Below, piece after piece: positions 23,926-36,209 of a stretch of DNA of 64,000 bases; position 1 is the first letter of the stretch, and every line of letters starts with the position of its first letter. Below the pieces are notes generated by a model. It ran no database searches, was not told the DNA's origin, and saw nothing but the letters and a program-made list of their open reading frames with translations. The stretch comes from Tetmemena sp. SeJ-2015 (taxonomy: Eukaryota; Ciliophora; Spirotrichea; Sporadotrichida; Oxytrichidae), in assembly GCA_027382625.1 (NCBI GenBank), contig JAJKFJ010021903.1:41344-105343 (forward strand). Reading direction: 5' to 3'. The position numbers were made by a program, and so were the translations under genes.

Positions 23926-26562
23926 ATGGGAGCGGGTTGCAGCTCATTTTATTAATATTTTTTTTAAGTTGCGGTTGTTTAAAGGAAAAGAAGCAAATCA
24001 CTTATGCAAATATGACACATCATTTTTTTAACTAATCAATTAAAATATATACTTATTAGAACGTGCAAGACTAATCTGTGATAGCGAACATCAAGCAATT
24101 GTAAATTGTTCCAGCTTACTTTAATAAAAATGATTATTTATGGATTATTTAATTAAGCGAAGGTTAATGCAAATGAGATCTCAGCTGTCAATCCATTTTT
24201 AAATGATCATTCCATTCTTGACTAGACTATCGTAGTGAAAGGTTAAAAAGATGGCTCTAAAATAGATTTCAGTTAGGAAATTGACAATAACATAGAAGAA
24301 GTTAAACAAAAAGAAGGCAAAGCAGTGTTGCCCTATTCTCTATAAAAGGCATATAAAGAACAATTACCTCAGAAAGTATTTGCCAAATAACAAAAATCAA
24401 ATTCACAAGAATGGCAATTTGAAAATGTAAAAGGGGAAGAAATAAAAGCCAAAGAGCAATTCATTAAAGCAAAACCAAGCCCACAGAATAAATAGGTTAA
24501 AAGAAAGTTGAATTCTGTAGCTGTAGAGCCATAAGGCATAGGCAAAGAATTTTTTTAAAAACAAGCTTTACCAAACTAGAACTAGCAGTAAATAAACATA
24601 ATAGATTATGGTGTTGAAGATGAAGAAGCAATTATAATACAGAATGAATTTATAAAAAAGAAGCCTTTACCATACGACATATCTGACTAGCAATAAATAA
24701 AGATCTAAGCAGCTAAATAGACAATAGTTATATAGGAAGAAGTGATTAAAATGCAATTACTACCAGTCAGAAAGCGGTAAATAAAAATACCAGCCGCTGA
24801 AGCGGCAATAGTTATTTAGTAAGAAGTGATTAGGATGCAAGTATTACCAGGCATGTCTAACAAGCAGCAAATAAAGTTGCCAGTTGCTGAAGAGACAATT
24901 ATAGTTCTTGAGGAAGAAGTTATTCAAATGCAATTGCTAAAAGACAAAAAGCAAAAATTAAAGAAACCAGTTACTTAACAGACTATAGTTCTCTAGGTAG
25001 AAGTTATCAAAATGCAAATTCTACCAGCCAAAAAGCAATAAATAAATATATTAGCTGCTGAATAGGCAATAGTTATAGAGGAAGATGTTATTAGAATGCA
25101 ATTATAGACATGACTTAATTGAAAATTAAATTAATTTATATTTTTAATTTTAAAATAGAACAAATATGAGGCATTTAAAGTGTGTCAAATCATAAAATTC
25201 AAAGAACTTTATATCCTTCTTACTTTTTTAAGAGTGCGCTCATCTCAGAGTTATTAAGCGACATAATATTTCAAGGGTATTATAATGATGAATATTAAGA
25301 GTGCGATCAGCTTATCTAGTTACTGAGTGGTATCTCTAGTTTTTTTCTCTGATGGTTCTACCTCATTAAGTAGGCTATTTCCACCATTTTTGGTAGTAAT
25401 TGACAATTAAAGACAAGGTACGCAAGGCTGCTTCACCTCTTGAATTAATTAAAGTGCTACTTGTAAATTAGATTGCATTGACTCAGGATTCAACTAGTTT
25501 CATTAAGATTGAAGTCACTTGGGACTTTGTCACTTAAAACTTGAGTTTTGTTTTCTTATTCTTTCTCTTTTTTCAAAGCATGCATACTTTCTAAACTGAA
25601 AGCCTCCTCTATTAATCTTAATCTACACTAGCTAAGAAAGTAGCAGTTTCCTTTTTAATTACGGAGGCACAATCTATAATTTTTTAATAAGAAATCGAAC
25701 AAGTTGCAGATCAGGGAATAATATGTGTTTTAAACTGTAACCAAGTTACATTCCCCCATTTATAATTTTATCCAATCACCAATTTTAATAAATGACCAAT
25801 TTTAGTAAAAATTATTGACTATATTACCAGGCATCAAGCAGAAATTAAAGAAGCTAGCTGCTGAAGAGACGACAGTTATATAATAAGAAGTTATTCAAAT
25901 GCAAATATTACCCGGCGAATCAATTAAACAGCAAATAAAGAATACTTTAGATGCTGCTCCCGGAGAAGAAATAATAGTCACAGATTATGGATAAACACAA
26001 AAGCAAGTAATCTTAAAAGCTTCAGAATAGCTTTAAATATTGGAGGAAGCCAAGGATGAACAAAATATAAATTATTAAAAAATAGCACATTTAATACTTT
26101 TAAATATGTTGATATCTATAAATAAGTAAGGATCCCCTTTAGAAGCAGATAAAAATGCCAGTACAGGAGGAGATTAGGAAATGCCAGCTTTAAAGTAGCT
26201 CGTTAAAACTTTTCTATAAAAGATTACTCCTTCAGGACAAGATATGTAAGTACAAGCCTTGCCTTCAATTTCTATTTTTATAATTCTTATCTTTTAGATT
26301 GAAAGCTATAAAAGCTAAAAAGAAGGTATTGAAAGTGAAAAAGATAAAGATCCTTAAGAGTTTCAACTTTAATCTAGCACTTGCAAATCTAATTGGCAAT
26401 TAAGTAGAATCTTAGTAATTTTCTTTAGAGAATCTTTGCAAGCAACTTAACAAAATGCCTTTTACCATTAACTATATAAAGGCTCTTGTGAATTAATATT
26501 TTTGCATTATATATAGCTCATTATTTTAATATGGCTCTCGGAAAGAAAATTAAATTCTCTGA
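23926..26562 (+). CDS. MGxxxS-type protein, copy 2, with internal 28-31-aa tandem repeats
   Basis: Candidate start ATG 23926 (MGAGCSS, an N-myristoylation-like start). Coding resumes at about 24170 (ISAVNPFLNDHSILDQTIVV) and runs into a tandem repeat of about 28-31 residues with core IVIQEEVIKMQLLP, present in about five copies to 25105. After a 718-nt interruption (25105-25822) another repeat copy (LAAEETTVIQQEVIQMQILP) and a degenerate one follow. A 52-nt intron (26246-26297, gtaagt...ttttag) precedes the last exon, which encodes SFNFNLALANLIGNQVE and FSLENLCKQLNKMPFTINYI, shared with copy 1. TGA at 26560. Gln is encoded largely by TAA/TAG. Function unknown; a membrane-tethered scaffold is speculative. 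Confidence 0.6.
24640..25104 (+). repeat. Coding tandem repeat, 28-31 codons per unit
   Basis: Successive units share the pattern [Q/K]-[Q/K]-I/L-K-x-[P/A]-A-E-x-T-I-V-I-x-E-E-V-I-x-M-Q-x-L-P. Examples are IVIQEEVIKMQLLP, IVIQQEVIRMQVLP, VLEEEVIQMQLL, IVLQVEVIKMQILP and IVIEEDVIRMQL. A further unit sits at 25826-25915 beyond the interruption. The repeat is imperfect at DNA level, so it is old or under protein-level selection. Confidence 0.8.
25101..25826 (+). other. 718-nt interruption of the repeat gene, ATTA at both ends
   Basis: The repeat frame stops at a TGA at 25111 and resumes mid-repeat at 25827. ATTA occurs at 25101-25104 and 25823-25826. Removing one copy plus the 718 nt joins ATGCA-ATTA-CCAGGC in frame as M-Q-L-P-G, the expected repeat junction (one residue shorter than other units). 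No GT...AG pair at these ends is needed. The interval carries an opposite-strand gene. Best read as an IES-like or otherwise inserted segment. Confidence 0.5.
25245..25759 (-). CDS. Small C-terminally tail-anchored protein nested in the repeat gene
   Basis: On the minus strand, a candidate ATG at 25759 (MGECNLVTVQNTYYSLICNL) is followed by KKETATFLASVDQDQQRRLS, then SDKVPSDFNLNETS, then NPESMQSNLQVALQLIQEVK. The frame ends at LIALLIFIIIIPLKYYVAQQL and TGA (25245-25247). The last 20 or so residues form a single hydrophobic helix at the extreme C-terminus, the layout of a tail-anchored membrane protein. UAR codons read as Gln. Three single-base frame changes (near 25685, 25590 and 25497) must be bridged. 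The whole gene lies inside the 718-nt interruption of the (+) repeat gene. Family not recognised; SNARE-like is one possibility, but no SNARE layer pattern can be claimed. Confidence 0.55.
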
Positions 26563-29500
26563 AAGCCAAGAGGAAATTGCCGATTGGGGACACTCATTTT
26601 TATTTTAAAGATTTGATTCTTCTATTTTTTCATTTCACATTAATAATAAGAACACAACACCAAAATTACAAACCTGAGGCAGATAAGAAAGAATTCAACT
26701 CTATCTCATGCTCTCTATTTTATATAATAAATTATGCTCATAGTTTGACCAAAGGAAGTTTCAAAACGTCTACTAAAAAGTTATAATGAAAAGCTATTTC
26801 AAGTATTGTAATTGATTATGATCATATCAAATTTATATTTACTAGGTATCTAATCTTTTGTTCGAAGACAAGAGTTGCAAAAATCTGAAAGCCCACTTTT
26901 TAATAAGCAGAATATGTTTTAAACCAATTAAATAAACTTGTTCTCAGATTAGTTGCTGAAGTTAAAAAAAGTGTGTCATCTCCTTGCTTAAAGCCTTGAA
27001 ATAAATTTAGAGAACAATAGTTCTAAATTCTTAAGCAAGGCAATTTAAGGTAGGAAATAACGCTCAGAAAGTTTGGTACTTTATACACTATTGACGCATG
27101 AATATTAATATAAAGCTTATTTAGAAGATTTAATCCTACTTTATTAGCGAAGAATTTAAGTCAAAATTTAATTAAGCACTTAAACTCAACTCAATTAAGA
27201 TGGGAAAAATCAGTGGTAGTTGAAGTTTGTCGAATTTAAATAAAATATATCCTTATAACTCCTCGTGAGAGCTCTTGATAAATACTTATAAGAAAAATAA
27301 CTTGAAATTTTATTGTGAATTTTTTTTGTGTTCACTCTTTATTTCTCGCTCCAGAGTTTGAAGAGATTATTTTAAACAAAACTCATATAATGTTTGAATT
27401 ACTTTCGAGCACGCAGGATATCAGTGTGCATATTTAAACAGTCACAAATTTGCGACTCGCTTTTATTACTTGAACTAATTTCCTGCTTTTAATAAAATAT
27501 AAACTATAATATCATGTAAAAAGTACTCAGAACTTTGAAAGCATGGCACTTTTGGCAACTCTATAAGCTCTTCACAAGGATATCTAGCCAGTTAATCCTG
27601 ATACAAACTATATTGGCGCAGCTCCTTCAAACTCAAATTACTTTTACAATGGGAGTGGGATTTTAGTCATCTCTCAAATAAAGAAAGACTAGACTCTATA
27701 GCAAGCAGAGAATGATTGGGAGATTTCTATTAAAAAGCAGCGCTTTGGGGAGTGCTGGTTCCTTTTCTTTTCTAATAAGTTTATTATTTATTTAGAATAA
27801 ATATTTATAGATTTTTATTGCTATTGGGGAAGTTTATAAGTGCTTGTAAGTTATTAAAAAAAATTAAACTGCTAGATGATAAAAATTTGATTAGTTTTAT
27901 GCAGTAATAATTTTGATAACGAACTTAAAAATCCGAGAACTATATTAGACTACATTAAGCTTTAAAAATTTGCTCAATAATGCAAAATTAAAAAAAAAAT
28001 GTAATAAATTTTTTTCAAAAAGAATTTTAAACCAGAAGTTTATTAAATAATACAAGAAGGTATTTAAAATTTTCTGTCGTTGAATTTAAAATTAAAGAAA
28101 TCTGAATTGAAAATTCATTTTTATAGCATGCTGTGAGAAATACTCTTCTCGAACAAAGGATATTTCAATTTTAATTCAAATATATCTAAAAAAATTTTAA
28201 TTAAGATTTGCTAATTATCTTTTGGTATATTTCAAATTACAGTTATTTTTTAAATTCAGCGAACTCTGCATGCCCCCAATCACTTTCTGTAAATAATTTT
28301 AATTTAGTTAGTTAGATTACTGTATGAGTTAAATGATTACTCAGCAGATACTAATTTAACTTTGTCCTGCTACATAAATATTTAAGGATACATTTTCTTT
28401 TGTGATGCTTTACCAGAGCATAATATCTACCCTATTTCACGCTCTAAAATAATTTATTAAATTTAGAGGGGGTGTGAATAATAAAATTAATATTTGTGCT
28501 AAGATTAGTAAATTTTGATATAATTATAGTTTCAGGTTTCAACTCAAAATTCCCTTATTTTACACCTTACATTTCTTTTATTACTAATTAAATCATAAAA
28601 ATAATTTTTAAAAAAAACTGAAAATTCTCAGTTATAAGTATTAGGAAAAAAATTAATTACACACGAGCGAGTTATTCTCACTTTCTTATCATATTTTATT
28701 TAAAGCTCCCCTTTTAAATTAATCAATTAAGTCATCGCTCAAAAAGAGAAATTGTAAGCAGATAGCAGATTACCGCCTTTAAAATTATAATAAAATATGA
28801 TAATATATTTAAGAATTTATTCGAAAGAAAAATTAATTAGCATGCTAATTCAAAATAAAAGGGAAAAAGGAATAACAGCTGGTGAAGTATTAATATTTAA
28901 TAAAAATTAAGACTTAGATTCTTAAAAAGATTTTTCGAGCTTAAAATTTTTGACATTACCTTAAATACTATAATAATATAGGAATAGTAGTAGTAGTACC
29001 TTTGTCAAATCTTTTTGATGGTTCTAAATGTAGATATAATTTTTAGAAGAATCTCATACTAATTTTTTGAGTTTAACTGACTTCAAACTTAAGCTCACTT
29101 CCTTTTTAGTAATTTTATCAACTCTCTATTTAAATAAATTAACATCATATAATATATTATAAAAAAAGAAAAAGAAGTCAAATCAATTAAATTCGGAGAG
29201 TTTATATTTAGAAAAGTAAAAATTATCCTTTGAAATGAAGCTTGATCAAATATTGAATTAAAACTACTTCCTGAATCGATTTAACAACTATAAATATTCA
29301 GGAATTTAGGACTCTGATAAAGAATCCTCATTCATAGATAGCAAGAAATTAACCTCTTTTCATTATTCTTATTTAAATCAGACAGAGCCTGGACATCGGC
29401 TGTCTAATTAGGAAAGTTTATGAAGAACAGCGTTTGCCTCAAATTATACCAAGAGTAGCAAGCCCTCAGAAGCATCAACCTTATAAACTTCAATAGGAGT

Positions 29501-31266
29501 GTAATCTCAGGTCAGATATCCCTGTCTTCACACTTCGAGCTGAGGCAGCATCTCCGCTTTTACAACCTCTCTCTCAGGGATATATCTCACTAGGAATGTT
29601 AAAGCCTTGCTCTGTTAATTGAGGTAGTGGCGGCCCTTCTGAAAAGAGATTTGAGGAGGAAGATTAAGGAGGAAACTATGAAGACAGATTTCAGCTTACC
29701 GAGTCAGCAGTCAATGGCTGCAGTTGCAGCTGAATACTTTAACTATACCATACTTGAGTCTGACCATCTTCTTACCTATATAAATGGAGTCCAAAAATAA
29801 AGAAAAATCATTTTCCTCAATGGAAATTTTAATCAGTCATATCAGAGTTCTGGCGCAAGCCAATAGGTTTGCAAGAAAAGAACGCACCGTTTGAAGAATT
29901 TGAAAAGAGATTGTTCCTCTTTGACATCAAGAATATTCCCTCCTGCTACAGTCATTTATTTGAAGCGATCTCCCCGTCAAGTGAGCCCTTAGATTATCTA
30001 AACAGAGTGAGATTTGAGACTAGAAAGCATCTTGTCTGCAAGATTATAGAAATTATGAAAATTGGTTTAAGTGAGAATGGCTATCAGGCCCTACTTGAAA
30101 GGTCCACAAATAGTAAATTTTAAATTCAGCCTGAATGGCTGAAGCTCTCTCCAATCAGAACCGTGAAACTGTCTCAAAGAATTAATCCAGGCCTAAAGCT
30201 AATAATTGAGCACAATATTAAATTCAAAGGTAACTTCCAAACAGTTTTTGATTATCTGAGAAATTTACCGATAGACAGTTTAATCTATTAGTTTCCTAAA
30301 ATAGCAGACTTAATAGATTTTGATCTGTCACCAGATTTAAGGGTTGAAGCTTTTATGTTGTCATAATATTCACCCCAAACTAAACGCAGTAAAGGTGAGC
30401 CACCTATAAGAGTATTATGTACTCAGAATTTCAATATGCTAGCTATGCTAATTTTTATGAGTCTAGAGGATTGGCTAGCATCGCCATTAAATAAGTAAGC
30501 TAATCATAAGCCATATAAAAATACTTTGAGCTTATGTAATATTACATTTTTATATGCTTTAAACTGGAATATCTACTCTAATTTTCCTGAAGAGGAAAAG
30601 CTCTCAATAAAGTAAATTATCCTTAAACTCTGCTTAGCTTTTGAGAGCTGCTACCATATGGATGATGTACTGCCCTAGTCAACAAAGCAGGAAGACACCC
30701 CTTAATACAGACACTTGTCTCCCATCTATTTCAAGCTTCAATGAAAAATTTAAAAATGTCAAATAGACACTTGTCTTTTGTTTAGCTACTTTTGACTTGG
30801 GCTCTTCTTGAGAATTCACTCTCCTCTTCAAGAGCTTTTGATTTTAATAGCATTCCTCTTACATTAAGTTTATAAATATGATTTGGCAATTGAAGGTCTG
30901 AAGAGAACTGTAAGCTGCGACTGCACTTATTTGTTAAAAGTACTCACTATGTAGGCTCTTGCCAAGACTAGCAAGCATAAATATGTAAGTCTTATAATAA
31001 TTCATAATTAAGATTGACTACAATTTAAAATTTGGGCTTAAAAATTCTTAAATAATAATTCTTTAGGAAGAGGCAATAGCAATTGTGCAGGATTTATTGG
31101 ATATCAATCAATTTAATTTAGCTCTAAAAGTTTATGTAATTTATTGGACAATCTTAGGATAATTTAAGGAGATGCGCATTAAGCAGTAAAGATTTTAAAA
31201 CTGGGTGTGATGGCTGTCATAAAGCATAGATAAGAACACCATTTAAGATAATCCTCTTAGAATTGA
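26531..31266 (+). CDS. CLU-like protein, copy A
   Basis: Pieces align in order with copy B (31555-35540). HSLTKGSFKTST (26745) matches YSLINGSFRTFT. LYTLLTHEY occurs at 27090. The piece from 27516 holds KSTQNFESMALLATLQALHK and FYNGSGILVI. LYELNDYSADTNLTLS then IQGYIFFCDALPEH is at 28320-28430. A long central part from 29480 carries LRFYNLSLRDISH, KRDLRRKIKEETMKTDF and SMAAVAAEYFNYTILES. From 29860 it has EEFEKRLFLFDIKNIP, ETRKHLVCKIIEIMKIGL and NPGLKLIIEHNIKFKGN; the end is VKILKLGVMAVI near 31185, TGA 31264. The central VAxxxKRDLR...VAxYFN pattern and the INIQGYxFxC segment resemble the CLU (clustered mitochondria) domain, which in other eukaryotes binds mRNAs for mitochondrial proteins. 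This is a tentative match. Long AT-rich gaps (27780-28250, 28450-29220) hold no frame and are introns or eliminated DNA. Confidence 0.5.
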
Positions 31267-31554
31267 GCTTTATTTAGAATCATGAATATTGTAGCTTAGC
31301 TAATTGATCAGATGTGTGCTTAGGATTATTAATCATCCAATTCTGTTTTTAAGTCCATTTCATTGCTAATTTTGTTGCATGTATTAAACTACATTTTGAA
31401 GTAAATGAGGAAAAAAAAAAAGTTAATTAAAATCGCTAATATACATAATGAAATAATTTCTTAGCAAGAGTTTAATTTCTTTTTAAAGTGAATTAATGAT
31501 TTGTAAGACTAACTAGATAATACATCTTCTAAGGTATTCAGATAAAAAACCATT
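31267..31554. other. Spacer between CLU-like copies A and B
   Basis: AT-rich; no supported frame. The second CLU-like copy starts shortly after, without a copy of the MGxxxS gene between them. Confidence 0.35.
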
Positions 31555-34500
31555 TAAAAGTAACTCCATACGTTCATAATTATCCTCTAAATTAGCGTTG
31601 GAAAAACTAGAACTAAAAAAGATTTGGAAATTTTTTTCAACTCAAGAGAAAATCATTGAAAAATTTGTTCCCTCAATGATGATCTTTTTTTAAAATTTCT
31701 CAAATTCATCTTCGAGCAACGCAAGCTTATAAACTTTCATAATACAGAACAAGAGTCCATTAAGAACTTTAAAAATTTACCAAAACTATTCTTCAGTGCA
31801 TAAATTCTGTAAACAAGGTTTGAAATCAGATATGGAAGAGACGCTTTAAAATGAGCGAGATGGAAGTGAGCTAAGACACTGTTGTGCTCTACTATACCTT
31901 TCTTATATTAAATTTTCTTCTTACTATAGTTTGATCAATGGAAGTTTCAGAACATTTACATATTATCTTGATATAATTACATTTTTCTGCTTTAATTTAC
32001 GAAGTGTCAAACCTCATCAACACTGATGAGGGTTGCGGAAAGCTAAAAGACCACTTATATTTAGAGATAAAGATGAAATAATAAATATAAGTATTATGGA
32101 AACTTATTATCCGAGCAGTTAATGAAGTTAAAGCAAGAGTGTGTTAGACTTTGCAAAAAGCTAGAAGTAAGCTTGGAAAATAAAACGTGCCAATATTAGG
32201 AAGGCGAAAAAGTGCAAGAAAATAGAAGAAATAGAAGCCTAGATAACTTGTTACTTTATACTCTTTTGACTCACGAATATATTTAAATTTCTTTGAAGTG
32301 TCAATTAATATTTAAATACGTCTTTTTTAATACCATGTAAAAAGTACTTAGAACTTTGAAAACTTAGCTCTTATAGCAGCTCTATAAGTGCTCCATAAAA
32401 CTCTAGAACCATTTATTACAGGTGAACTTGATGAAGGAGCCTCTTCAAAGCAGGATTAATATGTTAATGGGAGTGGAGTAATTGTTATCCAATTAAAAAA
32501 TGAAGACAAGACAGATTAAATAAATGACTGGGAGATTTTAAACAAGAGATATCGCTTTCTGGGGGAGGTGTCAGAGAAAATATAATCATTCACTTTATAA
32601 AAAGGAGAAATTAAGATTTATTTTAACACAAAAACTTCAAAAATCCAATCCTATTTAATGAATTAAGATTTTTACTGATCTCCCAGCTATAAAATGTATT
32701 TCTCAGTAAAATTTTAGAGTAATTAAATAAAATTAGAGCAAAAATATATTGCCACATTTTAAATAAATTAGCCAAATTATTGAATATCCCTCTTCCCCAT
32801 AAAATGCTTTCAGTAAAATTATTTAACTAGTTTTTAATATAAATAGAATGAAATATTTTATAAGTATGAGTTGAATGATTACTCTGCAGCCACAGATTTA
32901 CCTCTGTCCACTCTCATAAATATTTAAGGACTCATTTTCTTATGCTCTGCTAAGCCTGATCATGAAATTGGCTTCAACTTTCGCTCAAAATATAAAATGC
33001 AATTTCTGAGGGTGGATTCACACCCTAAATTTTTTTAAAGTATAATCTATATGGGATTATTTTCATTATAATTAAATCAGGAATAATTAAAGTTGAAGAG
33101 TCAAGAAACTTATTTTTTTTGCAACCATTTTTGCTATTTATGGAAGAAATATATAGTTATGTAGTTGCTTTATTTGTTGTATTTTAAATTATCCTAAGAA
33201 AAGCAGATCAAAATCTAATACATACATTTAAATTCTTCAATTAAACTCTACCCCTTAATTTATAAAAAAAATCACTCAAAAAAGTCTATTGAGAGCAGGC
33301 AGGAGATCACTTCCTTTACACACAAAAATATTTTTTAATTTCCACATAACTTTAAAAGGGTGTATAAATGTCTTATAGTTTAAAAAGTATGAAGAAAAAG
33401 AAATTCTATTTTTTAAATTATCTATTAAATAAATAATTTAGTTAGAGAAAAATACCCATTTTTCCTTTACTAAGCAGATTAATCAAAAATTAAATTAGAG
33501 CTACTTCTTGAATCGATTCAATAGCTATCAGTACGAGGGTTTTGCTCATTAATCAGAAATTTTAATCTATAACAATATAAAGTTATCTTTCCCTTATTAA
33601 ACTTTATTTAAAATCAGACATAGCATGGGCCACTCTTGTCTAATAGGACAAGTTTAAGTTGAGCAACACTAAGTACCTCTAACTGCAATAATAGTCACAA
33701 GCCCTCAGGAACAATAACCTAATAAACTTCAATAGGAGTGTAATCTCAGGACAGATATCCTTGTCTTCACACTTTGAGACAAGATAGTATCTCCGCTTTT
33801 ACTAACTTTCCCTTAGAGATATATCCTTCGAAGAAAGAAGACCTTCTCTCTCGCTTGTAATTGAGGTAGTGGCAACTCTGCTTAAAAGAGATTTGAGAAG
33901 AAAGATTAAGGAGGAGACTATGAAGACAGATTTCAGCTTACCCAGTCAGTAGTCGATGGCTGCAGTGGTTGCTAAATACTTTAACTAAACCATACTTGAA
34001 TCATAAAGTCTGCTATCGTATGTAAATGGCGTCTTGAAAATTAATTTACAGAAATATTCTTCATAAGTATCATTTAATTAAAGTCATTAAAGAGTTCTGG
34101 CGCTGGCCAATGAGTTCTCAAGAAAATGAAGAAACTGAAGTTAAAAAAGACAAAGTCGAGTAGTTTGAAGAATTTGAAAGCAGACTCTTTCTCTTTGAAC
34201 TCTCAAAAATACCATCCTGCTTTGAAAACTTGTTTGAAGCAATTTAAACTCCTCTGAAAGCAGCACTTCTTTAGATAGCCTTAACAAAGTTAGAGCTGAG
34301 ACTCGAAAGCATCTTGTCTGCAAGATTATAGAGATAATGAAGATTGGCTTGACTACGAAAGGTAGTCAAGCTCTTTTAGAGAGATCTGCAGATAATAGTA
34401 GACTGCAAATTTAGCCTGAGTGGCTGAAAATATCGCCAATTAGGACTGTTAAAATGTCTCAAAGAATTAATCCTGGGCTTAAGCTACTATTCGAGCACAA

Positions 34501-35540
34501 TCTTAAATTCAGAGGCAGCTTTCAACTTGCTTTTGAATTCCTCAGAAATTTACCAGTGGACAGTATAATCTACCAGCATCCCAAAATAGCAGACTTGGTT
34601 GACTTTGATTTGCCAGCAGATTCACAAGCAATTATATTTTTATAATAAAATAATAATCACCTAAAGTTGAGAAAAGAGAAGGACAGCCTCCTGTTAGAGT
34701 TATATGTACTTAGAACTTCAATATGCTTGCCATGCTAATTTTTAACAGTCTTGAGGATTGGCTAGCATCCTAATAAAACAAGCAAGAAATCTAGTCTTCA
34801 GATAAAAATGCTTTGAACTTATCAAAGTTTTTTCTATTTTAAATAGTTTGAACTGGAACGTCTATTCTAATTTTCCATAGTAAGAAATGATCTTTCTAAG
34901 GCCGCTTATCCTTAAGCTCTGTTTTGCTTTTGAAAGTTATTACCAAATGGATGATGTGGTACCCTCATCTACAAAATAAGAAGATATTCCGTTGTACAAG
35001 CACATATCACCTATCTATTTCAAGCTTCAATTTTCATTTTATAATTTAAGTGCTTGATTTATTGTTTATATATAGAGCTTCTTCTAACTTAGGCTCTTCT
35101 TGAGAACTCACCCTCCACTTTAAGTACTTTTGATTTTTTACAAAATTATAAACTTATTTATAAGAATTAGATTTGGCAATTGAGGGCCTGAAAAGAACTG
35201 TAAGCTACGACTGTCCTTACCTGTAAAAAGCGCTCACTATGTAGGCTCTTGCCAAGGCTAATTAGCATCTATACGTAAGTTCAAAATTTCATTTTAGTGT
35301 CATGAGAGCCATTATGTATTTAAAAAATTCTTAATTCATTTTCTAGGATGAGTCTATTGCAATTGTACAGGATTTAGTGGACATCATTAAATTAAATTCT
35401 AAAATTATTATAGTAATAAGGACAATCTTAGGATAATTTAAGGCGATGCACATTAAACTATAAAAATCTTAGAACAGGGTGTTATGGGTGTCATTAAACA
35501 AAGATAGGAACAGCATTTTATAACTCCTTCTTAGAATTGA
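31555..35540 (+). CDS. CLU-like protein, copy B
   Basis: Tandem paralog of copy A, aligned throughout. The open segment from about 31660 includes KSDMEETLQNERDGSELRH and YSLINGSFRTFTYYL. Then come VRLCKKLEVSLENK...LYTLLTHEY (32150-32280), KSTQNFENLALIAALQVLHK and YVNGSGVIVIQLKNEDK (32340-32570), and YELNDYSAATDLPLSTLINI (32867). The central KRDLRRKIKEETMKTDF...SMAAVVAKYFNQTILES lies at 33880-34010. PGLKLLFEHNLKFRGSFQLA then RNLPVDSIIYQ (34460-34600) and SLEDWLAS (34750) follow, ending with VKILEQGVMGVIKQ-type sequence (TIKILEQGVMGVI) and TGA 35538. The 3' exons AIEGLKRTVSYDC and DNLRIIQGDAHQ are shared with copy A. Intron-like GTAAG...TAG ends occur near 35275-35345. Several single-base frame changes interrupt both copies at different places. 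Confidence 0.5.
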
Positions 35541-36209
35541 ACTACAAAGATATATATAAAAACCTAAACAGCTCTAGAATTAAAGTGCATTTATTCAAAA
35601 AAAAATTTAGTTTTATTTATATTCTTTAATTTCTTATAGTAGTCAAATATATGAGACTAAATGAGATGTTAAAATGTAAATAAATTTGTTAAAGTTCATG
35701 AATTTCCATGAGAAAAGTTAGCCACTCGTTCTTTTTAAATCAGTTTGAGTAGTTAGTTACATAAAGTTTGCGAGACTTGAATTAAAGTGTCTGGAATTAT
35801 AAATTATTAAATAAGTGAGACAGAGAGAGAAGAAAGTATAGGATTGCAATATACATAATTTATTAACTTTCACGCTCCTCTGATAAACCAAATAATATAT
35901 TTTCATTCATAAAAAATATCATTCAACTTGAAGCATGCATCTGGTTTAATTAAATTAGAAATAAACAATAATAATTATAAGCGAAAAGAAAAAGGAGAGA
36001 GAGAAGAAGAAATTACATTACAGCATTAAAACTACTACTACTTCTATAAAACCAAGTATTTAACTTCAATCTCTCACAACTAAACCACATACCAATTTCA
36101 AAATCTCTATCTACAATAAATCTCTCTCCTTAATTTAATAGACCAGCAATATTAAATTCGTTATTAATATGTGTAAATATTTTTATTGAATGAATAAATT
36201 AATTGAAGA
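35541..36209. other. Intergenic, AT-rich
   Basis: No supported frame. Purine-rich GA tracts at 35817-35840 and 35985-36012 precede the ATG of the second TmcB-like gene and may be part of its upstream region. Confidence 0.35.
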
